Assembly (NCBI GenBank): GCA_032622095.1
Contig: CP136061.1
Coordinates: 128,168,754 to 128,232,753 of the forward strand
DNA length: 64,000 bases
Source of the DNA: Siphonodentalium dalli
Lineage: Eukaryota > Mollusca > Scaphopoda > Gadilida > Siphonodentaliidae
Reading direction: 5' to 3'
Below, piece by piece: positions 11,304 through 25,015 of the stretch. Made by a program: the position numbers and the translations under genes. The notes under the pieces were generated by a model that worked only from the letters and a program-made list of their open reading frames with translations, was not told where the DNA came from and searched no databases. Positions within the stretch are counted from its first letter, which is position 1. Every line of letters starts with the position of its first letter.

Positions 11304-12685
11304 ATGCAAGGAGACCAAGTTTCCTCTACATTAACCCACTCCTGCCCTACCTAAACATATGCATTTCTGGTCATTAGTGAACTGAGAATGGTGTTTCCCT
11401 TGGTCAATTGTGGACAAACTTATTTTTCAATATGACTATATACAAAGAATAAAATCAAAATAGGGGTTTGGAGACTGCTCAATTCTTATCAAGGGGGGGG
11501 GGGGCTTAAAACCTGATTTTTTTTATAGATTTGGGAGCCGAGACCTGCCCTACCTTTCACATTTTAAGGGCTATATGGGAATAATGTAGGATCATTTATT
11601 TAGTTAATCTTTCCATGCATGCTCTACCTCAAAATATACAGATGCATAATCAGAAATTCATATTTTGAGGTATAGGGCAGGTGTATGTTTAAGAATGTGT
11701 CAGTCTCCAACATAGGGCAGGTGTGATATAAGGCGGTAGACCAGGCTGTGGCGGAGGTAGGTGCCACCGGAGAGCGCAGAAATTGCGACTGGTATTTCGT
11801 GATAGGTATTCTCCAGGGGCATTATGACATTGGAGGTGATCAGCGATCTGCTGGGGCATAGAAATACTACAGCCTGTTTACCATTTTTCTCTCTCAAAAT
11901 GTGCCGAAGATATTTTAATTCACTAAAAAATACATATAAATTCACAAGTTAGGCTTAGAAACATATTCCAACCGATTGTATATTGCACAAAGTAGTATAT
12001 ATAAGTTCAATAAAGAACGGATAGTTTTGTTTTAGGCAAAATATATTTTTTGCTAAAACATCTTATTTATTTCATGAAAAATATAGAACATTTCAAAATT
12101 TTGCCCGAACATAAAATGCGATAACTTCTAAACAAAATAGACTAAGACTCTGAATGTGCATTAAAATACTGACACAAAGATTATGCTATAAGATGTACTA
12201 AGACACAATGTGCAATTCGTATCCGTTTAGTTGAGATATTAAGAGATATTTTCCCTACCCCAAAATTTCTGATTCTTTGGAGATTTTTTGGCGAAATATT
12301 GGACCACTGGGTATATTTTTTCACGAATTTCATTCGTAAACAGATGTATTCAAGTGTAAACAATCCACATCTTACACACTTTAGGAATATATATGCCTAA
12401 TTTTTGTTTTTTTTAAACCTCAAATTTTATAGGTTTTCAACCAGTCAAACAAAATTCCTACCGTATTGCTGTATAATGCATCAGTAATCGACATGACTAA
12501 TTTGAAAAATATTGAATAAAATTTAATTAAAACAAACGTTTACTTCGCCATCCTTCCTAATCATACCGGGAAAGTCGTTACCACAAAACATTTTCTCTTG
12601 GTTCTCGGTCTGCATAATATTACTGCCAGTAATTTACTGGCCAAAAGAAACCAAAACAGGTAGCAAATCATTTAGGCCATTGCAT
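11304..12685. other. Intergenic/intronic region with repeated CTGCCCTACCT blocks
   Basis: CCTGCCCTACCT or its inverse AGGGCAGGTGT recurs near 11340, 11540, 11675 and 11712. CTACCTCAAAATAT pairs with ATATTTTGAGGTAT (about 11626 and 11660), which suggests a small decayed inverted-repeat element. A G10 run lies near 11495. No gene is supported. The region may be intron of the GPCR gene. Confidence 0.45.
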
Positions 12686-12689
12686 TGAT

Positions 12690-15600
12690 TACAATTTAGT
12701 ATGCGAGATCGAGACCGCACAGGCTAAAAAGGCACAGCTACTTGCAAGCGGGACATTGTCATTAAAATCATCAGATAAAAAGCAAACTGTTCTGACATAG
12801 TTTTGGGTTGACAACTTTGACATGAACTTGGAGACACAAACTGGACACGGGGCTCTTAATTCCACCCACATTGTAGCTCTCCAAGAGGAGTCCCCTGTTC
12901 CCTTATATTTAAAAGAAACAGTTATGTTTGACAGCACACAACAAAAGTTGAACATGAAACAAGCGGAGCAATTGGACATAATTATGGCTCAAAAACGTTC
13001 ACCTTCCATGGTTGGAGTTGATTTAATCAACGAGTCATTCCAATGAAACCTATGCCAATGCGTATGTTCTCTGTGTCATTGTTAGGCAAATAAATACTGA
13101 ATATGAGACTGTGATAATATATGTAGAGTGACATACCGTAGAACAACAACATGCTTCATCAGAAGATTCTAAGAAAACAGTTTTAACATACCTACCACCA
13201 TCGGTTCTAAGGTCACCCAATTCAGAACAATCGAGCACTATGTGTATATCTTCAGAAACTCGCCATAGAAGTTAACATGCCATATGTTGGTGTGACCCTG
13301 GATGTCGGTTCAGCAATTAGACCTGATTGAAGTTCAGCACTTGGCACACCACGCAGTACAACAAAATATATTTGATTTGCGCCTATTTTGTTGGGAATAT
13401 TATGTTCCATTATATTTTGCAATGCTGAATACAAATTATGCAATATATGGGTCGCATTATGTTGAAATACTGAAACACATTCAAAGCTTGTATTCTGGTT
13501 TGAAGAAACAACAGTGTGAAAAGGGATGTCGGTACAAGCTCAAGATAATGTTCCTTTAAGGGTAGCGATAGACCAGAGAGGTGAGCAAACCGTGAGAAGG
13601 AAAGCCAAAACAGCCGTGGAATCAAACAGTTTGCTTCAGACATTAAATCGCCCAGAACAAGCTAAGAATACATAGGCACTTTTTGAAATTAGCCAACGTG
13701 GATAATCACAGTTCCAAATATAAACCGCTGCGGCTATCTCAAATTTTGAAATCGGAGAAACAAGTATCATGTTTAGTTAGAAAACCGAGTACGTTAATCC
13801 TCTCAATAAAGATCTTGAGAAGGCGTTACTCTTCCATTTAAGTTCTGGTGCAAGTTTCAGAGGATATTTTCTCGATAACAACAATTGGACGGGAAGCATA
13901 CAACTTTTTCAAACAAGATCGTCTCAAGAGTAGAAATGGCAGTTTCCATGACCTAATTTATAGAACAAACTTGAAATTATTTGCAAGAGTAAATAAGAGT
14001 CACCGTGAAACGGAATTTAAAATCGCGGAGCATCGAAGCCAATAGGAATATTATAGGGGTGTTGCTGTCTGGCTCGGCGAAGTCTGAGCAAGTTATATAT
14101 TTTAATAAAGCTCTCGCATACCATTTATGCCCGTTCCCCTTAGCCTAGCTAACGTTGATGGTACACGCAGCGTTACTGCTAAAAGTAAACTACAAAATAC
14201 AATTATGTCAGACACATATTCTACACACAAAAGAGTCACTACTATGGGGCGCCGTTCCTCTATTTATCCCCTATTTAGAGATATCTCCAATTCATTTGGA
14301 GATATCTCCAATTCATTAGGAGATATCTCAAATTCATTAAGAGATATCTCCAATTGTTATGGAGATATCTCCAATTGCCAAGGAGATATCTCTTAATTCG
14401 CGAGGAGATATCTCTAAATCACTAGCAGATATATCTTAATTCACGAGGAGATATATCTTAGCCACGAGGAGATATCTCCAATTCTACGCGATTTGCAGAT
14501 ATCTCTTCGTCCAATTAGAGATATCTCCAAATGATTAAGAGATATCTCCTCGCGAATTAAGGGATATCTCCAATTCATTAGCAGATATATCTTAATTCGC
14601 GAGGAGATATCTCTTAGTGGCATGATTTAGAGATATCTCTTAATTCGCGAGGAGATATCTCTAAATCGATAGGAGATATCTCTTAATTCACGAGGAGATA
14701 TCTCTTAGCCACGAGGAGATATCTCTTAGTAGTGGCATGATTTAGAGATATCTCTTAATTCGCGAGAGATATCTCTAAATCGATAGGAGATATCTCTTAA
14801 TTCACGAGGAGATATCTCTTAGCCACGAGGATATATCTCTTAGTACTGCTGAATTGGAGATTTCTCTTCGTGATCGAGGAGATATCTCTTATTCAGTTTT
14901 GGGTCAGAGAACATTAAGAATTTCTCCCCCAGCAAGTGTTTTTTTTTTGCCAGCCATTGTGAATATTTTATGGGTTCATTTCGTTATGGCAGAAGGGCGA
15001 GCACACGATATATTGGTGCATGTGCAACAGAACCTATTAAATGGACAGAGTATAATGATTTGGACTGTAGCAGAGTATATATTTTATTTACCGCTTGGAG
15101 TTGGGGAGAATATCATTAGTCCGTCTATATAAGGCGGATGCTGTGTTCGTATCATCGTTGGGCTCCACGGTCAATTTGGCTTCCCATATGCATGCAGGTG
15201 TTTGATGATCCAAATCAATTATATCATATTGTCAAATAACTTTTTCACTAGATCCATGATTATATAACGAAAGCATTATATTTATGGCAATGTTGCCTTA
15301 CATCTTTGCCATCAACACCAGTTCTCAGTTCACAAAATCCATGTTTATTCTTCACAAATCAGTAGTGCATCGACGGCATCTACCTTGTAAACTAGTGTTT
15401 CACCATTTAGTGTTGACATGATGGCACGTATTCACATGCTCGTTCAATTGCCCGATACATATGAAGAACTTGCGTGGAGGTTCTTGCAATCACTGCCTTC
15501 GGGTTACACAAGGATAGACATTGTTGTTGATATACATAACAAGAGCAAATCAGTCGAAAGGAGTAAAAGGGGCCATTCTGACAAAGTTATGACCCAATCA

Positions 15601-16553
15601 CCACAGTCAATGATTCCAATAAACTTTAATGATCTTATGAAAATGGTGAAAATAAACAACGTTTAATCTCTTTGATCCAGGATGTTATATATAGTTGGCA
15701 ACCGATGTAAGGCCCTAGGTATTCTTCGTTGTAAAGAAATATATAATTCTACAGAAAACAATTGAATGCACATAAGCTCGTTGGTGGTGACAGAAGAAGA
15801 AATTTGTAAGTAACCAGGAGGAAGCTGACACAAAATTAATTTTGCATTGCATACATGTCCTAGAGTTATTTCCTGACAAGAAAATTGTTCTGATATCACC
15901 ATCGGCAGATGTACATATACTGGTAATAATGTTAAGTGTGCTGGGAAGGGTGTATCAGGTTTACCTTGATTATGGGAGCGGGATACATCGCAAGGGTATC
16001 AAGCTGGGTGATATACATTTTGAGCAAAGATAACATGAAAGCTTTGATTGGATGTCATGCATTTATCGGAAATGGCTATACATCCCGTCGTTCTGTCGTA
16101 AAGGTAAAAGTGTATTTTGGAAGACATTGGAGAAATGTAACAAGTTTATTGTGACATTTATTACGTTGGGATATTCGAGGACTCTTTGTAAGTAAGGTTG
16201 CAGAAGAGCTTGGGGAATACGTATGTTTAATTCATAGGTGTCGCCACAAAATGTCGAAAGCATCTATTTGAAAGAGATTGTTTTTGGACCAAAACAAAGC
16301 TATTGACATTTCATTGTTACCACCATATAATGCATCATTGAAGTTACAGTATCCGTGCAAACATTGTTGCAAGAATTTGACGGTTAGCAGGCACGAACCA
16401 AGTGGAAATACCCCCTTTGTACAATAATGGTTGGGCGGAAGATTTCCAAATTAAATTGATCGAAAAAGCATTCCCTGATGATATACAGGGTTTCCTAATG
16501 GATTGTTACCTCGATGGGTCTCATGGAGATGATGAAGAAGACAGTGACATTTA
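12690..16553 (+). pseudogene. Decayed copy of a multicopy invertebrate gene family of unknown function
   Basis: Fragments in changing frames run in consistent order on the plus strand: VDNFDMNLETQTGHGAL (about 12809), YYVPLYFAML and NYAIYGSHYVEILKHIQ (about 13400-13490), a shifted-frame segment with VQAQDNVPLRVAIDQRGEQT (about 13530-13590), SEDIFSITTIGREAYNFFKQ (13854), VPLSLANVDGTRSV (14130), LPSGYTRIDIVVDIHNKS (about 15500), ISPSADVHILVIML (about 15895), LIGCHAFIGNGY (about 16046), ISLLPPYNASL (about 16307), and an acidic end at 16553. From memory, the order and motifs match large proteins that are highly multicopy in cnidarian, mollusc and hemichordate assemblies. Multiple frameshifts, stops and the minisatellite at 14276-14890 show this copy is dead. 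Function is not known to me. Confidence 0.62.
14276..14890. repeat. Minisatellite of the palindrome GAGATATCTC, about 29 copies
   Basis: The self-complementary core GAGATATCTC and close variants (CAGATATATC, GGGATATCTC, GAGATTTCTC) recurs about every 21 bases with spacers such as CAATTCATTAG, TTAATTCGCGAG and TTAGCCACGAG. A block of about 110 bases is itself duplicated (about 14610-14710 and 14730-14830). It interrupts the decayed gene. Confidence 0.92.
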
Positions 16554-16701
16554 AAATCAGTGATAATCTAACACAGTGTATGTTGTAGCCTGTCCATTAT
16601 AGATGTACCCTGTATCACATACCATTAGTGTTTCTTTTGTTTTGTGCTGTCATGCACCCAATTAACAGAATATAAATTATGGCAAGCAATGGTATATTTG
16701 A

Positions 16702-17330
16702 TCTGACCTGAACTGAACTGAACTGAACTGATTTTTATTGATAAATCAAATTATGCATATTATACACAATAACAACGGGGCTCTGTAGAAGGCGTGGCTT
16801 ATGGGCCAGAGCCCTATACTAGCATGATAAATACAACAATGAATATAAACTGAGTGCAGGTAGGTGCAAGGATTGGGGAGAGTTGTGGCTGGGGGGGGGG
16901 GGGGGGGTGGCCCGGGGTGCAAGATTACATGGTGTGCATAATATGTTGGGCGATGCTCATAAAGTATATATATTAAGTCAACTCCAAGAACAATTTAAAA
17001 TGTTTTATGTGAATGTCAAGGATGTGGCTGTACACTCAGTGGAACTCATTTTGGTTTGAGATATGTGGTAGTTTAGTTTATACTTTCAGATTTAAGTTTA
17101 GAATTGGCCATTGATACGGTTGAATTATTGTACTCGTTGTCTTATAAAGTAATCTTTTAAATATTTAAGGTATTCTGGGCTACTAATTTTAATGCGTAGT
17201 GTGCAGTCTGTGGGGAGGCTATTCCATAATTCTCGCGCTTTGTTTGAGATTGCACTTTTTGAGTTTTTAGTCCTTTTGAATTCATGATAAAGATTACCTT
17301 TTGTTTTTGCGCGGGTATTATAGCTATACG
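16702..17330 (-). pseudogene. LINE 3' part: ORF C-terminus and 3' UTR
   Basis: The minus strand reads through AISNKARELWNSLP to a stop near 17120. This is the arrangement at the C-terminus of jockey/CR1-like LINE polymerases. The 3' UTR follows and ends in a repeated TTCAG tail (CTGAA on plus, about 16705-16732). A long plus-strand G run sits at about 16891-16907. Confidence 0.72.
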
Positions 17331-17469
17331 TACCAAATTACAGTACGTAAATATTTGTTTTATTGTCTATGTGAAATGTTCATGTATATGTTTCATTTGT
17401 GTTTTATGTTAACCTTCAATGTTGAAGTTGTGACAATAAAATCTTATCTTATCTTATCTTATCTTATCT
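17331..17469 (+). mobile_element. Short retroposon 3' fragment with a (TTATC)n tail
   Basis: A segment in the opposite orientation to the surrounding LINE ends in AATAAAATC followed by TTATC repeats, a usual tail for LINE/SINE 3' ends. It separates the two LINE fragments, so it probably inserted into the LINE or marks a rearrangement. Confidence 0.5.
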
Positions 17470-17640
17470 TTGTGTCATCTGCAAAAAGTATCAATTTAAC
17501 ATCCTTGCATATACTTGGTAAGTCATTCATATATATTAAAAATAAGAGAGGCCCTAAGATTTACCCATGTGGGACCCCACAGGTAATTTCATTGAGTTCT
17601 GATATATGGCCATCATATTGAACGCATTGTTTTCTATGAG
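17470..17640 (-). pseudogene. LINE reverse-transcriptase fragment with FADD motif
   Basis: The minus strand encodes ITCGVPHG, one stop, then ILGPLLFLIYMNDLP and finally ILFADDT. These are the conserved RT blocks around the catalytic YADD/FADD aspartates of non-LTR retrotransposons. The internal stop and the missing stretch between this fragment and the C-terminal piece at 17120-17330 make it a dead copy. Confidence 0.85.
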
Positions 17641-17723
17641 TAAGATAATCATTGTGAGGACATTGTTTTACTATATAAATGTCCTCACAGAGTTGGGTTG
17701 ACACACTCACACACCCACCCCCC

Positions 17724-17724
<1 letters not shown>

Positions 17725-17793
<69 letters not shown>
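17725..17793. repeat. (CA)n-(TA)n microsatellite at the left junction of the giant transposon
   Basis: A CA run followed by about 50 bases of TA ends exactly at the terminal repeat. Together with the AT run at 55251 it looks like the split target site. Confidence 0.9.
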
Positions 17794-17797
<4 letters not shown>

Positions 17798-18508
17798 TTA
17801 TTAACTTCACATGGCGCGGCGCGGCCGCGAAAAGCGCGGAAAGTGCGGCAGTGGCCAGGCACGTCAGGTCTGAAGAATAGGTAAACTGCGATTTTATTTT
17901 TATTTTAAATGCACCCTATTATGTAACAATGAATCGACCGATAACTCCAGTTAGGGTAGCTTGATCTAAATCATAGTTGGTATGTGTATCTACGGGCAAG
18001 AACGTACTCTCTGTATTTCGTATCGTTTTACCGCTATAATGCTTTGCCGTATACAGGGGAAGTTCGAGAGCGAGTTTAGTACAATTTATTTTTACATGAG
18101 TTACGGGCATTTTTTACTTAGAATTGAACAATTTTGTCAACATTTTTGGTTTGCGGCCGATAACTCTGGTTGGATTTATCGACCTTGAACAAAAGTTGGT
18201 ATACGTACGTGTGTATTACCTGGATCGAAATACACGACAAATTTAAATAAGGGACCGTCGAATCATTTTACACGAGTTATGGCCCTTGTTTTTACTTATA
18301 ATTCTGCTGATTTTGTTAACATTTCTGATTTCTGACGACGATTTGGATTATTTGAATTGAACCAAAGTTCACCAGCTAAACCAGCCAACATGCCAAGTTC
18401 GTCGAATAAGGGTTCCGTCCAATTATTTTTACCTACGTTACAACATTTTTCGACATACAATCAGCATTGCCATCGGTTTAATTAGCGTGTTAATCTCACC
18501 CGCGCACC
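17794..18508 (+). repeat. Left terminal inverted repeat, unique part
   Basis: It begins GAGATTATTAACTTCAC, passes through a GC-rich segment with CGCGGCCGCG, and ends at the first satellite monomer. Internally it holds old ~176-220-bp repeats: GATAACTC-type blocks at 17940, 18159 and about 18337, and GAGTTA blocks at 18098 and 18274. Confidence 0.93.
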
Positions 18509-21500
18509 TTTGACATATAGGTCATCGCGCGTCACGTGATTATCATATATATCAGTTTCAGCACATTGTGCTCGGTTTTCATCCCAGTGTGCACGGGATA
18601 TGCGTTTTCTGAAGACAATATGGGCATGATTTGATTCCTGTGTTAACCCTTTATCAGAATCTCACTACACGCAGCTCGGATTTTCGACATATAGGTCATC
18701 ACGCGTCACGTGTTTATCATATATATCAGTTTCAGCACATTGGGCTCGGTTTTCATCCCAGTGTGCTAGGGATATGCGTTTTATGAACACAATTTGGGCA
18801 TGATTTGATTCGTGTGTTAACCCTTTATCAGAATCTTACCACATGCAGCTCGGATTTTTGACATATAGGTCATCAAGGACCACGTGCCTATCATATCTAT
18901 CAGTTTTAGCGCATTGGGCTCGGTTTTCGTCCCAGTGTGCACGGGATATCCGTTTTCTGAACACAATTTGGGCGTGATTTGATTCGTATGTTAACCCTTT
19001 ATCAGAATCTCACCACACGCAGCTCGGATTTTTGACATATAGGTCATCGCTGGTCACGTGATTATCATATATAACAGTTTTAGCGCATTGGGCTCGGTTT
19101 TCATCCCAGTGTGCACGGGATATGCGTTTTATTAACACAATTTGGGCATGATTTCATTCGTGTGGTAACCCTTTATCAGAATCTCACCACACGCAGCTCG
19201 GATTTGTGACATATAGGTCAACAAGGGCCGCGTGACTATCATATATATATCAGTTTTAGCGCATTGGGCTCGGTTTTCGTCCCAGTGTGCACGGGATATG
19301 CGATTTCTGAACACAATTTGGGCGTGATTTGATTCGTGTGTTAACCCGTTATCAGAATCTCACCACAAGCAGCTCGGATTTTGACATATAGGTCATCAAG
19401 GGCCACGTGCCTATCATATATATCAGTTTTAGCGTATTGGGCTCGGTTTTCGTCCCAGTGTGCAGGGGATATCCGTTTTCTGAACACAATTTGGGCGTGA
19501 TTTGATTCGTATGTTAACCCTTTATCAGAATCTCACCACACGCAGCTCGGATTTTTGACATATAGGTCATCACGCGTCACGTGTTTATCACATATAACAG
19601 TTTTAGCGCATTGGGCTCGGTTTTCATCCCAGTGTGCTAGGGATATGCATTTTATGAACACAATTTGGGCATGATTTGATTCGTGTGTTAACCCGTTATC
19701 AGAATCTCACCACACGCAGCTCGGATTTTTGACATATAGGTCATCAAGGGCCACGTGACTATCATATATATCAGTTTTAGCGCATTGGGCTCTGTTTTCG
19801 TCCCAGTGTGCACGGGATATGTGTTTTCTGAACACAATTTGTGCATGATTTGATTCGTATGTTAACCCTTTATCAGAATCTCACCACACGCAGCTCGGAT
19901 TTTTTACATATAGGTCATCACGCGTCACGTGTTTATCATATATAACAGTTTTAGCGCATTGGGCTCGGTTTTCATCCCAGTGTGCACGGGATATGCGTTT
20001 TATGAACACAATTTGGGCATCATTTGATTCGTGTGTTAACCCGTTATCAGAATCTCACCACACGCAGCTCGGATTTTTGACATATAGGTCATCAAGGGCC
20101 ACGTGACTATCATATAAATCTGTTTTAGCGCATTGGGCTCGGTTTTCGTCCAAGTGTGCACGGGATATGTGTTTTCTGAACACAATTTGTGCATGATTTG
20201 ATTCGTATGTTAACCCTTTATCAGAATCTCACCACACGCAGCTCGGATTTTTGACATATAGGTCATCACGCGTCACGTGTTTATCATATATAACAGTTTT
20301 AGCGCATTGGGCTCGGTTTTCATCCCAGTGTGCACGGGATATGCGTTTTCTGAACATAATATGGGCATGATTTCATTCGTGTGGTCACCCTTTATCAGAA
20401 TCTCACCACACGCAGCTCGGATTTTTGACATATAGGTCATCACGCGTCACGTGATTATCATATATATCAGTTTTAGCACATTGGGCTCGGTTTTCGTCCC
20501 AGTGTGCAGGGGATATGCGTTTTCTGAACACAATTTGGGCATAATTTGATTCGTGTGTTAACCCGTTATCAGAATCTCACCACACGCAGCTCGGATTTTT
20601 GACATATAGGTCATCAAGGGCCACGTGACTATCATATATATCAGTTTTAGAGCATTGGGCTCGGTTTTCGTCCCAGTGTGCACGGGATATGTGTTTTCTG
20701 AACACAATTTGGGCGTGATTTGATTCGTATGTTAACCCTTTATCAGAATCTCACCACACGGAGCTCGGATTTTTGACATATAGGTCATCGCTGGTCACGT
20801 GATTATCATATATAACAGTTTTAGCGCATTAGACTCGGTTTTCATCCCAGTATGCACGGGATATGCGTTTTATGAACACAATTTGGGCATGATTTGATTC
20901 GTGTGTTAACCCTTTATCAGAATCTTACTACAGGCAGCTCGGATTTTTGACATATAGGTCATCACGCGTCACGTGTTTATCATATATATCAGTTTTAGCA
21001 CATAGGGCTCGGGTTTCGTCCCAGTGTGCACTGGATATGCGTTTTCTGAACACAATATGGGCATGGTTTGATTCTTGTGTGAACCCTTTATCAGAATATC
21101 ACCACATGCAGCTCGGATTTTTGACATATAGGTCATCCCGGGCCACGTGACTATCATATATAACAGTTTTAGCGCATTAGATTCGGTTTTCATCCCAGTG
21201 TGCACGGGATATGCGTTTTCTGAACACAATATGGGCATGATTTGATTCGTGTGTTAACCCTTTATCAGAATCTTACCACACGCAGCTCGGATTTTTGACA
21301 TATAGGTCATCACGCGTCACCTGTTTATCATATATATCAGTTTTAGCACTTAGGGATCGGGTTTCGTCCCAGTGTGCACGGGATATGCGTTTTCTGAACA
21401 CAATATGGGCATGGTTTGATTCTTGTGTGAACCATTTGTCAGAATCTCACCACACGCAGCTCGGATTTTTGGCATATAGGTCATCCCGGGCCACGTGACT

Positions 21501-24500
21501 ATCATATATAACAGTTTTAGCGCATTAGACTCGGATTTCATCCCAGTGTGCACGGGATATGCGTATTCTGAACATAATATGGGCTTGATTTGATTCGTGT
21601 GGTAACCCTTTATCAGAAACTCACCACACGCAGCTCGGATTTTTGACATATAGGTCATCACGCGTCACGTGATTATCATATATATCAGTTTTAACACATT
21701 GGGCTCGGTTTTCGTCCCAGTGTGCAGGGGATATGCGTTTTCTGAACACAATTTGGGCATCATTTGATTCGTGTGTTAACCCGTTATCAGAATCTCACCA
21801 CACGCAGCTCGGATTTTTGACATATAGGTCATCAAGGGCCACGTGACTATCATATATATCAGTTTTAGCGCATTGGGCTCGGTTTTCGTCCCAGTGTGCA
21901 CGGGATATGTGTTTTCTGAACACAATTTGGGCGTGATTTGATTCGTATGTTAACCCTTTGTCAGAATCTCACCACACGCAGCTCGGATTTTTGACATATA
22001 GGTCATCGCTGGTCACGTGATTATCATATATATCAGTTTTAGCGCATTGGGCTCGGTTTTCATCCCAGTATGCACGGGATATGCGTTTTATGAACACAAT
22101 TTGGGCATGATTTGATTCGTGTGTTAACCCTTTATCAGAATCTCACCACACGCAGCTCGGATTTTTGACATATAGGTCATCACGCGTCACGTGTTTATCA
22201 TATATATCAGTTTTAGCACACAGGGCTCGGGTTTCGTCCCAGTGTGCACTGGATATGCGTTTTCTGAACACAATATGGGCATGATTTGATTCTTGTGTGA
22301 ACCCTTTATCAGAATATCACCACACGCAGCTCGGATGTTTGACATACAGGACATCCCGGGCCACGTGACTATCATATATAACAGTTTTAGCGCATTAGAC
22401 TCGGTTTTCATCCCAGTGTGCACGGGATATGCGTTTTCTGAACACAATATGGGCACGATTTGATTCGTGTGTTAACCCTTTATCAGAAACTCACCACACG
22501 CAGCTCGGATTTTTGACATATAGGTCATCCCGGGCCACGTGACTATCATATATAACAGTTTTAGCGCATTAGACTCGGATTTCATCCCAGTGTGCACGGG
22601 ATATGCGTTTTCTGAACATAATATGGGCTTGATTTGATTCCTGTGGTAACCCTTTATCAGAAACTCACCACACGCAGCTCGGATTTTGGACATATAGGTC
22701 ATCACGCGTCACGTGATTATCATATATATCAGTTTTAGCACATTGGGCTCGGTTTTCGTCCCAGTGTGCAGGGGATATGCGTTTTCTGAACACAATTTGG
22801 GCATCATTTGATTCGTGTGTTAACCCGTTATCAGAATCTCACCACACGCAGCTCGGATTTTTGACATATAGGTCATCAAGGGCCACGTGACTATCATATA
22901 TATCAGTTTTAGCACTTGGGTCTCGGGTTTCGTCCCAGTGTGCACGGGATATGCGTTTTCTGAACACAATATGGGCATGGTTTGATTCTTGTGTGAACCC
23001 TTTATCAGAATCTTACCACAAGCAGCTCGGATTTTGTCATATAGGTCATCACGCGTCACGTGATTATCATATATATCAGTTTTAGCACATTGGGCTCGGT
23101 TTTCATCCCAGTGTGCTAGGGAAATGCGTTTTATGAACACAATTTGGGCATGATTTGATTCGTGTGTTAACCCTTTATCAGAATCTTACCACATGCCATC
23201 AGCTCGGATTTTTGACATATAGGTCATCAAGGGCCACGTGACTATCATATATATCAGTTTTAGCGCATTGGGCTCGGTTTTCGTCCCAGTGTGCACGGGA
23301 TATCCGTTTTCTGAACACAATTTGGGCGTGATTTGATTCGTTTGTTAACCCTTTGTCAGAATCTCACCACACGCAGCTCGGATTTTTGACATATAGGTCA
23401 TCGCTGGTCACGTGATTATCATATATAACAGTTTTAGCGCATTGGGCTCGGTTTTCATCCCAGCGTGCACGGGATATGCGTTTTCTGAACACAATATGGG
23501 CACGATTTGATTCGTGTGTTAACCCTTTATCAGAATCTTACCACAGGCAGCTCGGATTTTTGACATATAGGTCATCACGCGTCACGTGTTTATCATATAT
23601 ATCAGTTTTAGCACTTGGGTCTCGGGTTTCGTCCCAGTGTGCACGGGATATGCGTTTTCTGAACACAATATGGGCATGGTTTGATTCTTGTGTGAACCCT
23701 TTATCAGAATCTCACCACACGCAGCTCGGATTTTTGACATATAGGTCATCAAGGGCCACGTGACTATCATATATAACAGTTTTAGCGCATTAGACTCGGA
23801 TTTCATCCCAGTGTGCACGGGATATGCGTTTTCTGAACATTATATGGGCATGATTTGATTCGTGTGGTAACCCTTTATCAGAATCTCACCACACGCAGCT
23901 CGGATTTTTGACATATAGGTAATCACGCGTCACGTGATTATCATATATATCAGTTTTAGCACATTGGGTTCGGTTTTCGTCCCAGTATGCACGGGATATG
24001 CGTTTTCTGAACACAATTTGGGCATCATTTGATTCGTGTATTAACCCGTTATCAGAATCTCACCACAAGCAGCTCGGATTTTGACATATAGGTCATCACG
24101 CGTCACGTGATTATCATATATATCAGTTTTAGCACATTGGGCTCGGTTTTCGTCCCAGTGTGCAGGGGATATGCGTTTTCTGAACACAATTTGGGCATCA
24201 TTTGATTCGTGTGTTAACCCGTTATCAGAATCTCACCGTGACTATCATATATATCAGTTTTAGCGCATTGGGCTCGGTTTTCGTCCCAGTGTGCACGGGA
24301 TATGTGTTTTCTGAACACAATTAGTGCGTGATTTGATTCGTATGTTAACCCTTTATCAGAATCTCACCACACGCAGCTCGGATTTTTGACATATAGGTCA
24401 TCGCTGGTCACGTGATTGTCTTAAATAACAGTTTTATCGCATTGTGGTCGGTTTTCGTTCCAGTGTGCACGGGATATGCGTTTTCTGAACACAGTATGGA

Positions 24501-24650
24501 CATGATTTGATTCGTGTGTTAGCTCGGATGTTTGACAGATAGGTCATCAAGGGCCACGTGACTATCATATATATATCAGTTTTAGCACATTGGGCTCGGT
24601 TTTCGTCCCAGTGTGAACGGGATATGGTTCGATTGTTGACCCTTTGTGAG
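18509..24650 (-). repeat. Left 174-bp satellite array, about 35 monomers
   Basis: Landmark GACATATAGGTCATC recurs at 18512, 18686, 18860, 19034 and 19208, a spacing of 174. Each monomer carries a CACGTG or near variant, TATCATATATATCAGTTTTAG, a CCCAGTGTGCACGGGATATG block and GTTAACCCTTTATCAGAAT. It is the inverse of the array at 43376-54536. Open frames run through because 174 is a multiple of three. They are not genes. Confidence 0.95.
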
Positions 24651-25015
24651 GTTCTCACCGAAAGCAGCACGGGCCACGTGATTGCTCTGGGCATGATATA
24701 AGATTTCTGGAGACTATATTGGTACGGTTTGATTCGTTTGTTAACCATTTATCAGAATCTAACCACATGCACATCGATTTTTAATTATATAGATCACTAC
24801 GTGTCTCATGATAATAATATTTAACATTTTCAACAGCGTGGGCTAGAATTTTGTCCGAGTGTGCGCGGTATATGGGTTTCCTGGAAATAACACGGATAAG
24901 GTTTGATTTTCGTATTAACCATTTATCTGAATCTTTATCTCGGGTTTCGTCCAAGTGTGCACAGAATATCGGTACGGTTTTGTTCGTTTGTTAACCCTAG
25001 TTCATAATCCCGGAT
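24651..25015 (-). repeat. Degenerate inner satellite monomers
   Basis: Recognisable but badly diverged monomer pieces (GTCCGAGTGTGCGCGG, TTAACCATTTATC) mark the inner edge of the left array. Confidence 0.7.

Noticed and set aside
14276-14890. CRISPR-like array
   Set aside because: The repeat is only 10 bases, spacers are few recurrent types, no cas genes are present and the context is animal DNA.
18509-24650. Many 60-106-codon frames such as MTYMSKIRAACGE in the left array as a repeat-protein gene family
   Set aside because: The monomer length (174) is a multiple of three, so any frame stays open across units. Frames occur on both strands and break irregularly.
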